Notes: generated from the letters alone by a model not told the origin. A stretch of DNA of 64,000 bases from Microstegium vimineum (GCA_022036555.1 CM039140.1:30190473-30254472), one strand, 5' to 3'. Positions 22,099-33,572 are shown, numbered from the stretch's first letter. A program made the numbers and translations.

Positions 22099-23121
22099 TG
22101 TTAACACCGTTTTTTGGCATATGTTAATATGGGCTAAGGCTTGTGTCGACCAGTAAGAAATTGATCATCGTTCTCTATCGGCATCAGGGTGTCACTGGTT
22201 AGATTACCGATAAGACTAGAGTGCCGATGATGAGCTTAATTGAGGAATTGCCAGTGGAAGTGAGAAGGCGTTACCGATAAAGGCAAGAATGTTGCCGATG
22301 AAGACAGGGATTTGTTGTCGATGGAGGCAGGAAGACACTATTGATGAAGGCAAGGGGATGTTGCCGATAGAGACAAGAATGTTGCAGATGAAGGCTAAAA
22401 AGGTGTTGCTGACAGGAAAATATTGCCGATAGAGACGGAAAGTTGCCGATGAATGGTAGATGCTGCTGACGGAAGCAGGATGATGTGGTTGGCCTCAGCA
22501 GAGAGCTGCCGATGGCGATGGAAGAGGGTTGCAGATTGGAAGAAGTCTGTCGATGGAAGGTTTCATTGTAAAGGAGACGGAATGGAAACTGGTGCTTTAC
22601 GCCAGTATTATTATGGGTTATTTTGAGTCCGACTCTTGCACAAGTCGTTTATTTCCTTAAAAGTAGGAGTCGTTTATTTCCTTAAGGATAGGGGTTTTGT
22701 TTCCTTAAAGATAGGAGTTTTGTTTAGGAAAGGTTTGAGTCGTGTCTGTGTACAACTCCTCCTACCGGAGTATAAATATGTACCTAGGGCTTGCATAAAG
22801 AAGAGAGACAATCAATCAAACAAAACTATTATTTTCATCTACTTTTCCAGCAATTCTACTTTCATCGCATTAGTTCTAGCTTATCTACGAGTTCTTACAA
22901 GTTTCGACGGGCTGCATCTACAAGACCTCCGTCAACCTTGCGAGTTCCACGTTTTGAGCAATCTGAGCTTTGACGTCCGGGCGCATCGTTGTCGTCTCGT
23001 TCAACGTTGTTCTAGTTATCGACCTTGTCGATTAACTGGTGAAATCGACTGGCACCCCTTGGATATCGAATTCGGGTATAAGCCCGAGGTGTTCGTAGAT
23101 CTGATGCTTTTTGCGTCAACA
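22099..23121 (+). repeat. 3' LTR of Tat-type gypsy element
   Basis: Begins TGTTAACACC and ends GCGTCAACA. It matches the 5' LTR along its length, with most differences in the first 260 bases (about 18 there by eye). It also carries the repeated TTGCCGAT words. Confidence 0.92.
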
Positions 23122-23126
23122 GCTGG
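23122..23126 (+). repeat. Target-site duplication GCTGG (right copy)
   Basis: Pairs with 10585-10589. Confidence 0.9.
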
Positions 23127-24910
23127 AATATCAGAAGATCTTAGAGCTATCATTTCGGAAAGTCATGATGAATCTTTAAGGGTAGACAAAATTTCTATAA
23201 ATTTTGCTAAGATAGGATATTCTTATAATCGTAAGTCCATAATAGTTGACATATATTTCTATGAACAAATTGCAAATATCCTTCAGACCAATTCGGATCC
23301 TAAGTCTATGATAGAGTGCAAGAAGCGCTCGGACTAGGATAAGTGGAAGGTAGCAATAGAAACAGAGATCGTCTCGCTTAATAAAAGGATGGTGTTTTCT
23401 GTTGTAATGCCAACACCTCTTGGTATCTTCCCTGTAGGATACAAATGGGTTTTCATCCGTAAAAGGAATGAAAACAATGAAGTGGTGAGATATAAAGCAA
23501 GGCTCGTGGCACAAGGTTTTACGCAAAGACCTGGCATTGATTTCAACAAAACCTACTCTCCGGTAATGAGCGGAAACATTTCGATACTTAATATCATTGG
23601 CAGTACAAAATCGTCTATCTATGCAGTTGATGGACATCATGATCGCATATCTATATGGGTCATTGGATTCTGAGATATACATGAAAGTTTCTGATGGAAT
23701 AAGTATACCAAATCCCAAGACAAATCGCAACATGTATTGCGTCAAGTTGCAGAAGTCATTATATGGCTTAAAGCAGTCGAGCCGAATGTGGTACAATCGG
23801 TTAAGTGAATTCCTTAAGTTAAAGGGATTTACAAACAATGATGACTGCCCATGTGTCTTCATTAAGAAATCATCAACATGATTTTGTATAATATCGGTAT
23901 ACGTCGATGATCTTAACATCACCGGCAACGAATCCGATATTAATGAAGCACGTCATCATTTAAAGATGGAGTTTGAAATGAAAGATTTGGGTAAAACCAA
24001 ATTTTTCTTAGGTTTAAAACTTGAGCATTTTAGTTCTGGTATATTTGTATACCAAGCTGCATATGTCTAAAAGATATTGGAGAAATTCAATATGGACAAG
24101 TCATATCCAACAAAAACTCCGATGGTAGTAAGATCCATAGATATTGAATAGGATCCTTTTAGACCACAGGATGAAGAGGAAGAGATATTGGGACCACAAT
24201 TCCCATATATTAGTGCCATTAGAGCATTGATGTATCTTGCTAAAAAAACTCGACCGGATATTGCATTCACAGTAAATTTGTTGGCATGACATAGTGCTAA
24301 ACCTACCAAATGTCATTGGGTAGGAGTTAAAACGGTATTTAGATACCTAAATGGTACTAAAGATCTTGGATTATGCTATAACAGAAATCAAGATCCAATT
24401 TTGTTAGAATATATGGATGCTGGTTATTTATCAGATCCACACAACGGTAGATCACAAATAAGCTTTGTATTCTTGCAAGGTGGAACAACAATATCTTGGA
24501 AGTCTTCAAAGCAGACATTAGTATCTACTTCCACCAATCATTCTGAAATAATTGCTTTATATGAAGCATCACACGAATGCGTATGGCTTCGCAGAATGAT
24601 AAACCACATAATACAATCATGTGGTATTGGTGCAATTGAGATACCTATGAATTTCTTTGAGGATAATTCGGCATGTGTTACTCAAATGGAATCAGGTTAT
24701 ATTAAGAGTAATATGACTAAGCATATTATTCCAAAGTTATTCTACCCCCATGAACTCCAAAAGAATGGAGAAAATTGAAATCTTGCAAACTAAGTCATGT
24801 GATAATCTAGTAGATTTATTCACAAAATCTCCGCCATACTCCGCATTCCGTAAATGCGTTGACGGTATTGGTATGAGAAGACTAAGAGACTTGCAAGAAT
24901 CAGGGGGAGA
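23127..24910 (+). pseudogene. Copia reverse transcriptase and RNase H (broken)
   Basis: This is the right half of the interrupted copia polyprotein. It shows GYKWVFIRKRNENNEVVRYKARLVAQGFTQRPGIDFNKTYSPVM (RT start), LQKSLYGLKQSSRMWYNRL, the catalytic YVDDLNI-type box near 23900, and RNase H blocks (NGRSQISFVFLQGGTTISWKSSKQTLVSTSTNHSEIIALYEA, ending near the KHII motif). A stop at 23335-23337 (Trp to TGA/TAG type), a frameshift near 23600, a TGA near 23880 and further stops near 24070, 24150 and 24290 make it dead. The end at about 24910 is followed by a GGGGGAG purine block. Confidence 0.85.
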
Positions 24911-25328
24911 ATCTCTCTAATCATAACATATTCCAAATTCACATTATACTCTTTTTCTTTATATGAGTTTTACCCTTTTTGGATTTTCTCACATAGAGTT
25001 TTAATGAGGTAATGGTAACACATAGTAAATGTCATATTATCTATTTTTGTCCTCACAAGAGGTTTTTCGAAGATAATATTTATGACATATTGATCTTTGA
25101 TCAAATTGTTTTTAGACTATGTCTTTAGGAATCCTTAAAGGGTCTATTAACATTCATATTATACATATACATATATATCAAGGTGTTTCTTCTTATTTTC
25201 CCATTGGGTTTTTAACGAGTTTTGCCTGGTATATTGATATACTTTGGATTTTTCCATAGGTTTTTTTCCAAAGCTTCAAGACATTTACAAATGAACAAGA
25301 AATGGTGCCTATACAAGATCAATTGATC

Positions 25329-25337
25329 AAGGGGGAG
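25329..25337 (+). other. Polypurine tract of copia element
   Basis: AAGGGGGAG lies directly before the TGTGAGATT start of the 3' LTR. Confidence 0.65.
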
Positions 25338-25533
25338 TGTGAGATTAATTAGTTTAGTTAGTGATCAATTATTGTAATCCATAATTAGTACATGCTAATT
25401 ACAAATAGACAGGTACCTTCAGGAGACCTTTCCCGACACCCTTTTCACACATGTAACTGCCCCCTTGACAAGGGGTATATATATGTAATTAACACACAAT
25501 AATACGATAGTTACATTCACTTTTCGCATTACA
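25338..25533 (+). repeat. Probable 3' LTR of split copia element
   Basis: Starts TGTGAGATTAATTAG after the polypurine tract and probably ends at CATTACA near 25533. The 3' boundary is an estimate because the 5' LTR is missing. A TATA-like stretch (GGGGTATATATATG) lies at about 25474-25487. Confidence 0.55.
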
Positions 25534-26262
25534 ATAATGTCCTTGGTCTTTGGAAAGCAACGTTGATTGTCGTGGAAACCACATCTTGGATAAAAACATG
25601 GAAACCGATTCAATATAAAAGGTTGAGGTACAAAATCATTTTTGAAAAATCATACAAAAATGACAAAATTCGTCATTCATGTGCATGTGTACTAGAAAAC
25701 AAAAATCCAGTTATTATCTTGTAGTGCACATACAAGTGAAATTGGTAGTTTTTTAAAAATGTTTTTGCATCTCAACTTTTGCATGTGTGTACATATATGG
25801 AAGCACTAGGTCTTTGCCAAGCTTCAAATGTGTTTTTATATTATGAAAGTGCATTTCTCAAATTGGTTTCCATATTTCTATCGAAGATGTACTTTCCACC
25901 ATATATATTTCCCTATATTGATCAGTGCTCCCTCCATCTCAAAAGAAGTTTGAAGAGCAACTCTAAGAGATTATATAAATTTCAATCTATGCAACTCAAT
26001 TTAAAGAGGTACTCAATGGATATTCTTTTTGCATATCTCTCATGTCTCCAATAGACTCCAATTTTTACTCTTTGTACGCTTATAGCACATCATAATTTTT
26101 CAATTAAATAATAAAAAAACTACCATGTATTACATTAACAGAACCATGTAGCCTCTTTAGACATGGAGAGTGAGATAAGTGGTTTTAGAGAGAGAAAATG
26201 GAGAGTGGTTTACAGAGGCTATTAGACCCTTTGTTGTTTTCTAAATTTTGTGATAAAGAACT
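25534..26262. other. AT-rich intergenic, MITE-like debris
   Basis: No gene. At 25927 CTCCCTCCATCTCAAAAG resembles a Stowaway end without its partner. At about 25955-26060 a GAGCAACTCTAAGAGA start resembles the GAGCATCTTCAAGAG-type MITE seen at 49605, also without a clear partner. Confidence 0.35.
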
Positions 26263-27119
26263 TGTTGACATCGTATTTTGGCGCGACCAAATACATACAG
26301 GTGGGTCCTGGTGACAGGCTCAAATGGCGATCAATCAAGGGGACCCAGATGATCGGCTGAGATAACTGACTAAGGAGAAATTAAGGAAGGAGATGTTATG
26401 AGTCAGTTACGACAGAATATGTACATCGGACCTTGTGGAAGGGAAAGATTGAGGCCCAAGATATCTTTTATTTCCTTATTTTTAGGGATTATGTCATGGT
26501 CGGTTAGGACTTATGCTATGGTCTATAAATAGCATAGTCTAGGTATTGTAAAGTACATCCAACAAATCAAACACAGACCCTTCGGCCCCGGTCAATCCCT
26601 TAGGAGTAGGAGTAATTTAGATCTCCGTGAAACCTTCGATGAACAAGGCTGCATCGACTAGATCGACCTTCGGTTTGCTTGTAAGTCTAGCCACGGTTCA
26701 TGCCTCGTTTGTACGGTTGTATTGTATAACTCGTGCAAGCTCGATCTGAGCTAGTTATTGGTTTGAATCTTTGTTCATGGGGCTGCATTGCTTCAATCTC
26801 ACATAAGTGGATGTTCAAGCTAGTTACCGGCTCTATTAGATTGACAATCTAATAGATTCATTAAGTTATCAATATTATTTGTTTAATGTGTTCATTTACT
26901 ATAACAATATCTTTCCCAATCACAATCAACAATTAGATTAGGCTATAATTCTATCTAGATCTATCTTTCTGTGCGCGTTCATGCGTATACCCATCAAAAT
27001 AATAGATCTATGATCTTATCGGCTAATCTGTTGATCATGGTTGTTACATGTTGTGCGTTCGAGATATTTGTCTAGTCATACATTGATCTGGGAGTACATA
27101 GATTTGGTTTAATATACTT

Positions 27120-27124
27120 GTTAT
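27120..27124 (+). repeat. Target-site duplication GTTAT (left copy)
   Basis: Pairs with 31259-31263 and borders the solo LTR. Confidence 0.85.
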
Positions 27125-27459
27125 TGTTATGGAACCTCTTAAGAACAGGGCCCACTTGCCAGGATTAACGTCCATCCGACTTAATCCCAACAAATGATCC
27201 AAGTCTTAATTGATTCGTCAGGTGTCGCTGTTTTGCAACGGGTCATCCACCTCTTTCCGAATAGGATCTCCTCATTACAGACATTGCAGAAGTAATACAA
27301 TAATTTAATTTACATCAAAGTAGCGGAATTCATAAGTCATATTACAAACCATAAGTTTGAAAAATAACATAAGTACCATACGAATATATTACATCAAGCT
27401 AGTGATAGAGTATAAATAGAGAACCAGAGTACTCTTTCCCAAGAGTCAAACAACTACAA

Positions 27460-27714
27460 CTATTCATCATCCTCATCAATGGTCACAATTGTCATGCAAC
27501 ACGAAGCTACACAGACCGGGTTAGGACCCTCATCTACAACAAGGGTTAACAAACCTTGAATACGAGAGTACTCAACAAGACTTATCTGACAAAATAAAAT
27601 ATTTGGTGGACAAAAAGTATGCAAGTCATAGGATTCAGGTGGGGTTTTACAAGAATCAAGTGTTTTGCATAAATGAGCATTTATAAAAACAATTGAAATT
27701 GATTTAGTTCTCAT
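27460..27714 (-). other. Short frame conserved between the two solo LTRs
   Basis: The last 40 codons (ISLVEYSRIQGLLTLV, then PVCVASCCMTIV) match those of the frame at 53521-53742 in copy 2 with mostly single-base changes. It could be a transcribed piece of the LTR. I do not recognise a protein family and claim no function. Confidence 0.35.
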
Positions 27715-29788
27715 AAATGGTTACTCAAGTACCGATCTAAATGTTTTGACGGGTAACAAACCATCTCAAAAAGGAATCATCAAGTATCCAGTTTAAGTTT
27801 CATTAACTAAGGTGTAGATGACAGGGTTATGTTTCCATATCCGAGGAACACGACGATTCGAACCATTTAAACCTAGCTGGGCCTTCCCAATCACACGACA
27901 TATACAACACTAAAGCACACATATGATTACTTTTCCCTGGATCCTCTAGCCAAGACCGGGGTTCTACTACCCGAGAGCACAGTACACCTCCACCCTACTC
28001 CAAGAGTCAGGAGGGTATACACTACTCTCGTCATCTCTCCACTCCTAGTGCGGATTAACCGTTCTTAAAACTGGAATAGCCAGAGTCCATCTTCCAAAAG
28101 TATGTGATTAGTACTCCAAACTCACAACCCTTGGACGTCTACAATGGCAAGGCCCTAATGACACAGGTGGAGAGAACCCGCTCACCAGATATCCACATCT
28201 AGTGGCTCCCAAACACCGTGTCCACCCAGTCCCGATTATTACTTCCAACAAAACCATTCCTTTCTCAAAACCATAACCATTTGCTGAGACAATACATTAT
28301 GTGCAGATGAAAGACAATCATCTGCTTGGTAACATTCTAAGCATACTAAGCAATAAAAGGTAACTTGCGTATTTAAAATAGGTATCAAGGTACAGGAATT
28401 GAATAACTCAAGGATAAGACTATGCATCAAGTAGGAATTTAATTGAGTAGAAGTCATGCAATAAATAACCATAAGTGTATTTAAAGAAAACATTTTTAAA
28501 TACAAGGTAGGGTTAAGATGCACCGGGGCTTGCCTTGGTTGGAAGGATATACAAACTCGGGCTTAGAGTCACAATTAGAGAAACCCACTTCACGAGGGTG
28601 ATTATCCAACCCAAGAACAGAGATATCTACACGATAAATGCCATGCTTAGATGATGCTTTGAATAATAATCATGATGCTTAACAACATACAAACATGAGC
28701 TTAAGAGATGAACATCTCAGATCTGAAACTTTGAGTACAACTTCCCTTCATGAAAGGAAACATAACTAGAGCATAAAACAATTTAATTAAACTATGATTA
28801 ATTGATTATCTAGTTTAATAAATAAATCCAAAAGAACTACACTCAACATCACATCAAATGACATGTTCATTTTGTGTTTGCCACTCAACAATGGCACATG
28901 TTTATCAAGCAATCCAAAGTCACAAAAATATAGTCATTAGGGTTTCTAATTAATCATTTCTTAATTATCTAAATAGGCATGATTAAAAGTTTGTCCAAAA
29001 ATTCTCAAACTTTTTGTACAGCAAGCTACAGGTTTACCCAAGTTACATAAATTTTCCAGAATTTTTGGAACAACACACAGAGCATGAAAAATACTGGAAA
29101 AATCATTTTCTAATTATTTTAGGCATTTTTACAGGATTAAAATTGTACTGGAGAGAGGCATATTATATTTTTCATAAATTCTACACATCTCAGACAGCAT
29201 ATACAAATTTTCTTAGAATTTTTAGATACACAGAAATAAAGATACAAAAATTACAAAACATAGCACTATTCAAAAACAAATAAAAGAAACCCTTAATCTA
29301 GGAGCCACTGACAGGCGGGACCACCTGTCAGCGCCATCCGAACCGACGAAGCGGCGCTGATGACCAAAGAACACGGCGGCACGTCGCCGTCGGCGAACCA
29401 ACCGAACAACCAACCCTCACATCGTGATCTACACCTCATCCCGAACTCAACGAGGTGCGAAAGAGGCAAAACTAACCCTCACCGAGGCCTCGCCGGCGAT
29501 AATGGCGGAGCTCGTGGCTCGGCCAACCGCACGCCGGCGACCACAGACCACCACAGACACAACCAAGCATCGATACGTACTCAGGGAGACACCACGAACA
29601 CGAAGCGCGGGTTAAACGAAACAGAAACTTGCCGAGGTGACCTTGCCGACGGCCATGGTGGACGACAGAGATCCGCGCGACATGCGCCGCCCAAACCACG
29701 CAATCGCAAGAACAACCAACCCTAGAAACAAACTCAGCTAGGCTAGGCGAAGCTAGCGCAATAACTAATCGCAGAAAAGATTGTCTAA

Positions 29789-29983
29789 GGTCAGTATCAA
29801 TGGAGTTTCATTCAAGTTTCATGGGTATTAAATATGCAGATGTGGCACTATATTAATGAAGGGAGAGGTGATGAGAGTTTCATGGGACTAGAGAGAGTTT
29901 CATGGGGATGAAACTCCTCTGCACTGTTTCCAAAAATTTATTGCGTTTGAAACTGTGCCATGAAACTCCCATTGAGGATGGCC
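29789..29983. mobile_element. Tourist-like MITE (195 bp)
   Basis: Terminal inverted repeats GGTCAGTATCAATGG.GTTTCAT and its near complement ATGAAACTCCCATTGAGGATGGCC are bordered by TAA at 29786-29788 and 29984-29986. TAA/TTA duplications are typical of PIF/Harbinger (Tourist) elements. The second solo LTR lacks it. Confidence 0.75.
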
Positions 29984-31258
29984 TAACGAGCTCTCACGAT
30001 GGTGAGCACTGACGCGGCGACGCAAAACACGATGGAGCAAAAAGAACTACGACAACCGACCAAAATTGGAAACAACCATCTACCCTATGAGTACCAGGAG
30101 CTCACCCTGAACACAATGCACGGACTAGCTTGGCCGAAGAGGAAGTAGAACGACCGGACGACGATGACCGAACCGACGGAGATGGTGAACGGCGGCGAGG
30201 CAGTGTTCCAAGAGCTACGGTCCACCATTTGCAAAATGGAGGGGCGCACCATGATCAGTGAAGAACAAGGATGGTGAAACGAAAGAGAGAAAAGCAACGT
30301 GGCTCCTGTGTAGCCATGGCGATAGAGAACCCGAGGGGGTGGCGCTCCCGCCGGAGATGAAGAAGGCGAGGTTGCGCTGGGCAAACCACGTACCCATATC
30401 TTCAACCAACTCACGCAGGAGGTGCGCGAGATCAAGGCGATGGCAATTGCGCAGGTTTGGTGGCTTGGTGGTGGCTGGCTGTTGCGTGCGGGCTCGCCGG
30501 AGCGGATGGTGCGCTCGGCGGACGGAGACAGAGAGGTGGCGCGCGTGAAAGAGGACAGAGGGAGGGGTACCGTCCCGTTTTGAGGACGGCAACGAGATCG
30601 TGGCATTGCCACACACCCGGACGCAACGTGCGTTCGACCCGGGGACACACGGACGCGGCGGCAGCTGGCCGGCCAGGTGTCGGCGGCCAAGGCATGGACG
30701 ACATGCAGATCTATGAGAAAAGATTGAAATGCCCATGGTACGGTTTTGTAAAAAAAACTCCCTTTTCCAAGGGTTTTCATGAAAAACTTTAAACACCAAA
30801 GTTGCTCAGAATTACAAGATCTACAAGATTGTCCATGTGGACATTTTCAAAATCTGCTAAGTTTTTGAAACGAGTATTTGAATTTGAAAATCTATTCAAA
30901 TTGAATTACCCCCTTTTCAATTACTCAAGATTTTTGAATAAAACTTGAAAAACTCCAAACATGTCTTTTGCTATAAAAGTAGAGCTCTACAACTTTGCTT
31001 TAACAACTATAGGTAAATTATTTTTAGATTTTGAAATTCATGTTTGGGGCATGTTTTCCCCCTTTTCAAATTAGGGTTTTAAATTAAAGATTAAAAAGTG
31101 AGTTTTGAATTCATAACAAGCATTCACACTCTGATACTAAGCTCAAACAATTAAACTCATTTTAGTTCAATGCATAACAAGTTCTCAATCAAGTGAATGA
31201 TGCTTATGCATATGATGACATGGCAGGTTTTATTAAGTTAAACACCAGAGGTGTTACA

Positions 31259-31263
31259 GTTAT
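31259..31263 (+). repeat. Target-site duplication GTTAT (right copy)
   Basis: Pairs with 27120-27124. Confidence 0.85.
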
Positions 31264-32017
31264 CGACTACAACTACAGGACCTCACTGTCAAGTATGTTA
31301 AGCTATGTTTATTTAGTCTCAGATCTAACTATGATTAGGCAAATAGATCTTGTTTGTGCTCCATGGACCCCATATCGGCTAAATAACAGATCTAGTTGTG
31401 CTTTCTTCATACGATACATGTGCTTTTGCTGGTTCAAACATGATCCGATTCTTGAGTATATTGAACGTGATTTAGCTTGTTTACTATTATGGCTGCATGG
31501 GAACACCCCAATATTAGTGAATAAGCTATGTTATCAGGTTAATTGTCATCATGGCTGTACGGGAACACAACTCTGTTGATGGTTAATTTTTGTTCGATAT
31601 ATTCAACTGATCTGATAGCTTGAGTTAGTGAATGCTACACGTAACACATCTTTATTGATAATGTATTGATGAGATCGGGTGCTTACATGCTTTATCTGGT
31701 TATACATCATGAATAGTTGTTCGAATCCAATCATTATCCTTCACATTGTTAGGAGTTGAATCTCTAGTCAATTCCCTTGACCATTGGCTATTTGAGAGTC
31801 ATACATCATGGAACTGTCTGACAATAACCGGCAGGTTTCATAATTTGATAGTTTGCATCCTTGTCAATTGCAGGTCAAATTGACTGGCATGCCTCGAGAT
31901 CAAATCAACCGACGTGGCGTTGCCATCTCAGGTTTAGGAGATCAGGATTCTACTTCCATGACGGTCTCTGTAGAGCCTTACGTGGTCACTGAGACCCATT
32001 TTTAGTGTCAACACATT

Positions 32018-32036
32018 TTAGCACGCCCGGTGGGAT
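32018..32036 (+). other. Primer-binding-site-like block of second gypsy element
   Basis: TTAGCACGCCCGGTGGGAT sits a few bases inside the LTR, matching the block at 11617-11637. Confidence 0.55.
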
Positions 32037-32050
32037 CACAATCGTCAACT

Positions 32051-32860
32051 ATGGACAAGTACGGCAAAGCCAAAGTTTCAACCCCAACTGGAACTAGAGG
32101 ATCGAGAGTGTTCAACCCAGAGTCTCGGATAACGGATGATGTGTATCAAGAGATCAAACTAAGGCAAGAGAGACATAGAGCCCTATGCATCCGAGAAGGA
32201 TTACTCGAGTCAGCTGGTGCAAATCATCCAGACGCCTCTCATGATAGGTGGCGCCATCAGGTGAGAGGACTTGGGGAAAGAAGCAGTTGGGAGAGCATTC
32301 CGGGGTTGAAAGGTAGATCAATATACATGAAGATTGTCCTTTCTTTAGATACTGTCTGGATAAGAATTTGAGGTTGCATGTCAGGAGCGACTGTCCTGAG
32401 TGCGGTCAACAATATGAAGATTACAGGAAGTTTCAAACTGATCGTCGGTACACTCATGGGAGAGTGGAATATAGAAATGGGAATCGACATACTGTCGAGG
32501 ATGGTATTGGCAGTTGGTCCAACATAGAAGTGATCAATGTTGATCGAGCCAGCACCCGGAAGATAGGCATGGCAAATATCATCCACAGGATCCCAGAAGA
32601 TTGAGTAGAACTCAAAAGAGAAGGATCCAACGGTTGAAGAAAGCTAAACAACAGTGGCATGAATCATCAGATCGTGGCATAAACCTCTTCTTGCCTATAG
32701 AATTGAGAGCACTGGTGGAGACCGAAGTTTATTTTGACCTTGATGAATCAGTGTTTGGGGAACAGACTGGTGGCTTCATGCCTGGTTTTCAAGCAATCTT
32801 TGGTAAACCTGATAGGCATAGGCATTTTAAGGTGAGGGTTCTTACAACGTGCATATGATC
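32051..32860 (+). pseudogene. Truncated Gag of second Tat-like gypsy element
   Basis: From the ATG at 32051 the frame gives a basic Gag N-terminus. After a frameshift near 32370 it continues with the CPECGQQYEDYR block (compare HCW..NCPEC of the element at 10590) and WSNIEVINVDR. After another shift near 32600 comes SRTQKRRIQRLKKAKQQW. It ends around the FGKPDRHRHFK block that normally precedes the protease. Everything beyond (protease, RT, integrase, 3' LTR) is missing. The order of blocks confirms the same lineage as the complete element. Confidence 0.65.
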
Positions 32861-33311
32861 CGGCGGTGAAAATTGTTTTCACTACCCACATGATGCCATA
32901 TGATCTTGTTGTTAAAATAGTTGCGCACGTCATGGTCGAATCATATGCCGACCTAGTGGTTAAGAACAATTTTCACCAAGGTGCAAGGAATGTGCTATAC
33001 TAGGGATGAAAATCATTTTCTCTATTTTCTCTTATTTTTTCTTACCACCTCATCTTTTTTGCTAACAGCTTATTAAAATGAGTACAAAACCCCTATACTG
33101 AGATTGTTTTTTTTAAAAAAATAAGAACAAACCTCGAATTTTATTACTTCCACCGGTGGTTCATGAACCACCAAGGATGGTACAAGCTATTGTGGGAAAA
33201 ATCCGAGTCCTAAAAGATATAGTGACATACCCTGACTGACTGATATAGTTAAAGCTGCGAGACACAGACACACATGAGTCTCTTTCCGCGCTAGCCATCA
33301 TAGATAACCCT
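32861..33311. other. Intergenic; unassigned open stretch and inverted repeat
   Basis: A 57-codon open stretch (about 32830-33003) with a repeated VVKIV/VVKNN pattern and the pair GTGAAAATTGTTTTCAC / AACAATTTTCACC (32868-32980) is not recognised. The rest is AT-rich with T- and A-runs near 33105-33122. Confidence 0.35.
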
Positions 33312-33316
33312 TTGTG
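33312..33316 (+). repeat. Target-site duplication TTGTG (left copy)
   Basis: Pairs with 38195-38199. Confidence 0.88.
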
Positions 33317-33528
33317 TGTGAGAAAATAGATCTGTTAAGGACCATGCGCCCAACCAACAGTTTGTTGAATCTTGTACCTTGGTTGTTAGCATGTATAGGA
33401 TACTAATGCATATCTTGCATGTTGTAACAACCATCCTGTAAATGTGCCACGGTGGGGGCTGTTCCCACCAATATATTAACACGCAACCGAGGAGGCTAGG
33501 CCTCATCCTCGTTAACCCAATTTTCACA
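33317..33528 (+). repeat. 5' LTR of copia element
   Basis: TGTGAGAAAATAGATC...CCAATTTTCACA, 212 bp, matching 37983-38194 except at four positions. Confidence 0.93.
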
Positions 33529-33542
33529 TGGTATCAAAGCGC
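33529..33542 (+). other. Primer-binding site (initiator Met tRNA type)
   Basis: TGGTATCAAAGCGC starts directly after the 5' LTR and differs by one base from the usual copia TGGTATCAGAGC. Confidence 0.85.
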
Positions 33543-33572
33543 TAGTTTTTCTCACGAAACCAATCCACGACA

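Larger units (their letters stand above)
10590..23121 (+). mobile_element. Complete Ty3/gypsy element, Tat type, 12.5 kb
   Basis: Two near-identical LTRs (1022 and 1023 bp), TG...CA ends, a GCTGG target duplication, a primer-binding-like site, gag, protease, RT, RNase H, a second archaeal-type RNase H, integrase and a polypurine tract are all present in order. After integrase lies about 3.5 kb carrying a gene on the opposite strand. Dual RNase H and extra antisense ORFs at this place are known from Tat-lineage elements (Retand/Ogre group). By eye the LTRs differ at roughly 3%, mostly transitions, so the insertion is moderately young, yet stops, frameshifts and a missing protease active site make it non-autonomous. 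Confidence 0.92.
7558..25533 (+). mobile_element. Decayed Ty1/copia element split by a nested gypsy element
   Basis: Gag, protease, integrase (IN), reverse transcriptase (RT) and RNase H appear in copia order (IN before RT) on both sides of the insertion 10590-23121. The two halves join at the duplicated target GCTGG, which appears at 10585-10589 and again at 23122-23126. Once the insert is ignored the protein alignment continues from the integrase C-terminal linker into the RT. The 3' end has a polypurine tract (25329-25337) and a short LTR; the 5' LTR is missing. There are several in-frame stops and frameshifts, so the element is dead. It is older than the gypsy insertion, which sits inside it. 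Confidence 0.85.
27125..31258 (-). mobile_element. Solo LTR of a very long-LTR family (4.1 kb), copy 1
   Basis: On the minus strand it starts TGTAACACC at 31258 and ends GGTTCCATAACA at 27125, with 5-bp duplication GTTAT on both sides. A second copy lies in the other orientation at 49971-54071. They share the ends, a GC-rich middle part (here about 29290-30700), and a short frame ending in PVCVASCCMTIVTIDEDDE (27460-27714). No internal gag-pol is present, so each is best read as a solo LTR left by recombination between two LTRs of a large element. It carries a Tourist MITE at 29789-29983. Confidence 0.8.
26263..32013 (+). repeat. 5' LTR of second Tat-like gypsy element, split by a solo LTR
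   Basis: Begins TGTTGACATCG at 26263 and ends AGTGTCAACA at 32013, with the inserted 4.1-kb unit at 27125-31258. Removing the insert and one target copy gives about 1.61 kb. A TATA-like ATGGTCTATAAATAGC lies near 26518-26533. The primer-binding-like block at 32018 follows. It shares the TGTTGACA/GTCAACA ends with the element at 10590, so it belongs to a related family. Confidence 0.7.

Noticed and set aside
30085..30799. 231- and 194-codon minus-strand frames as genes
   Set aside because: Same GC-rich LTR segment in the first copy; overlapping frames without motifs and not conserved as protein in the second copy.
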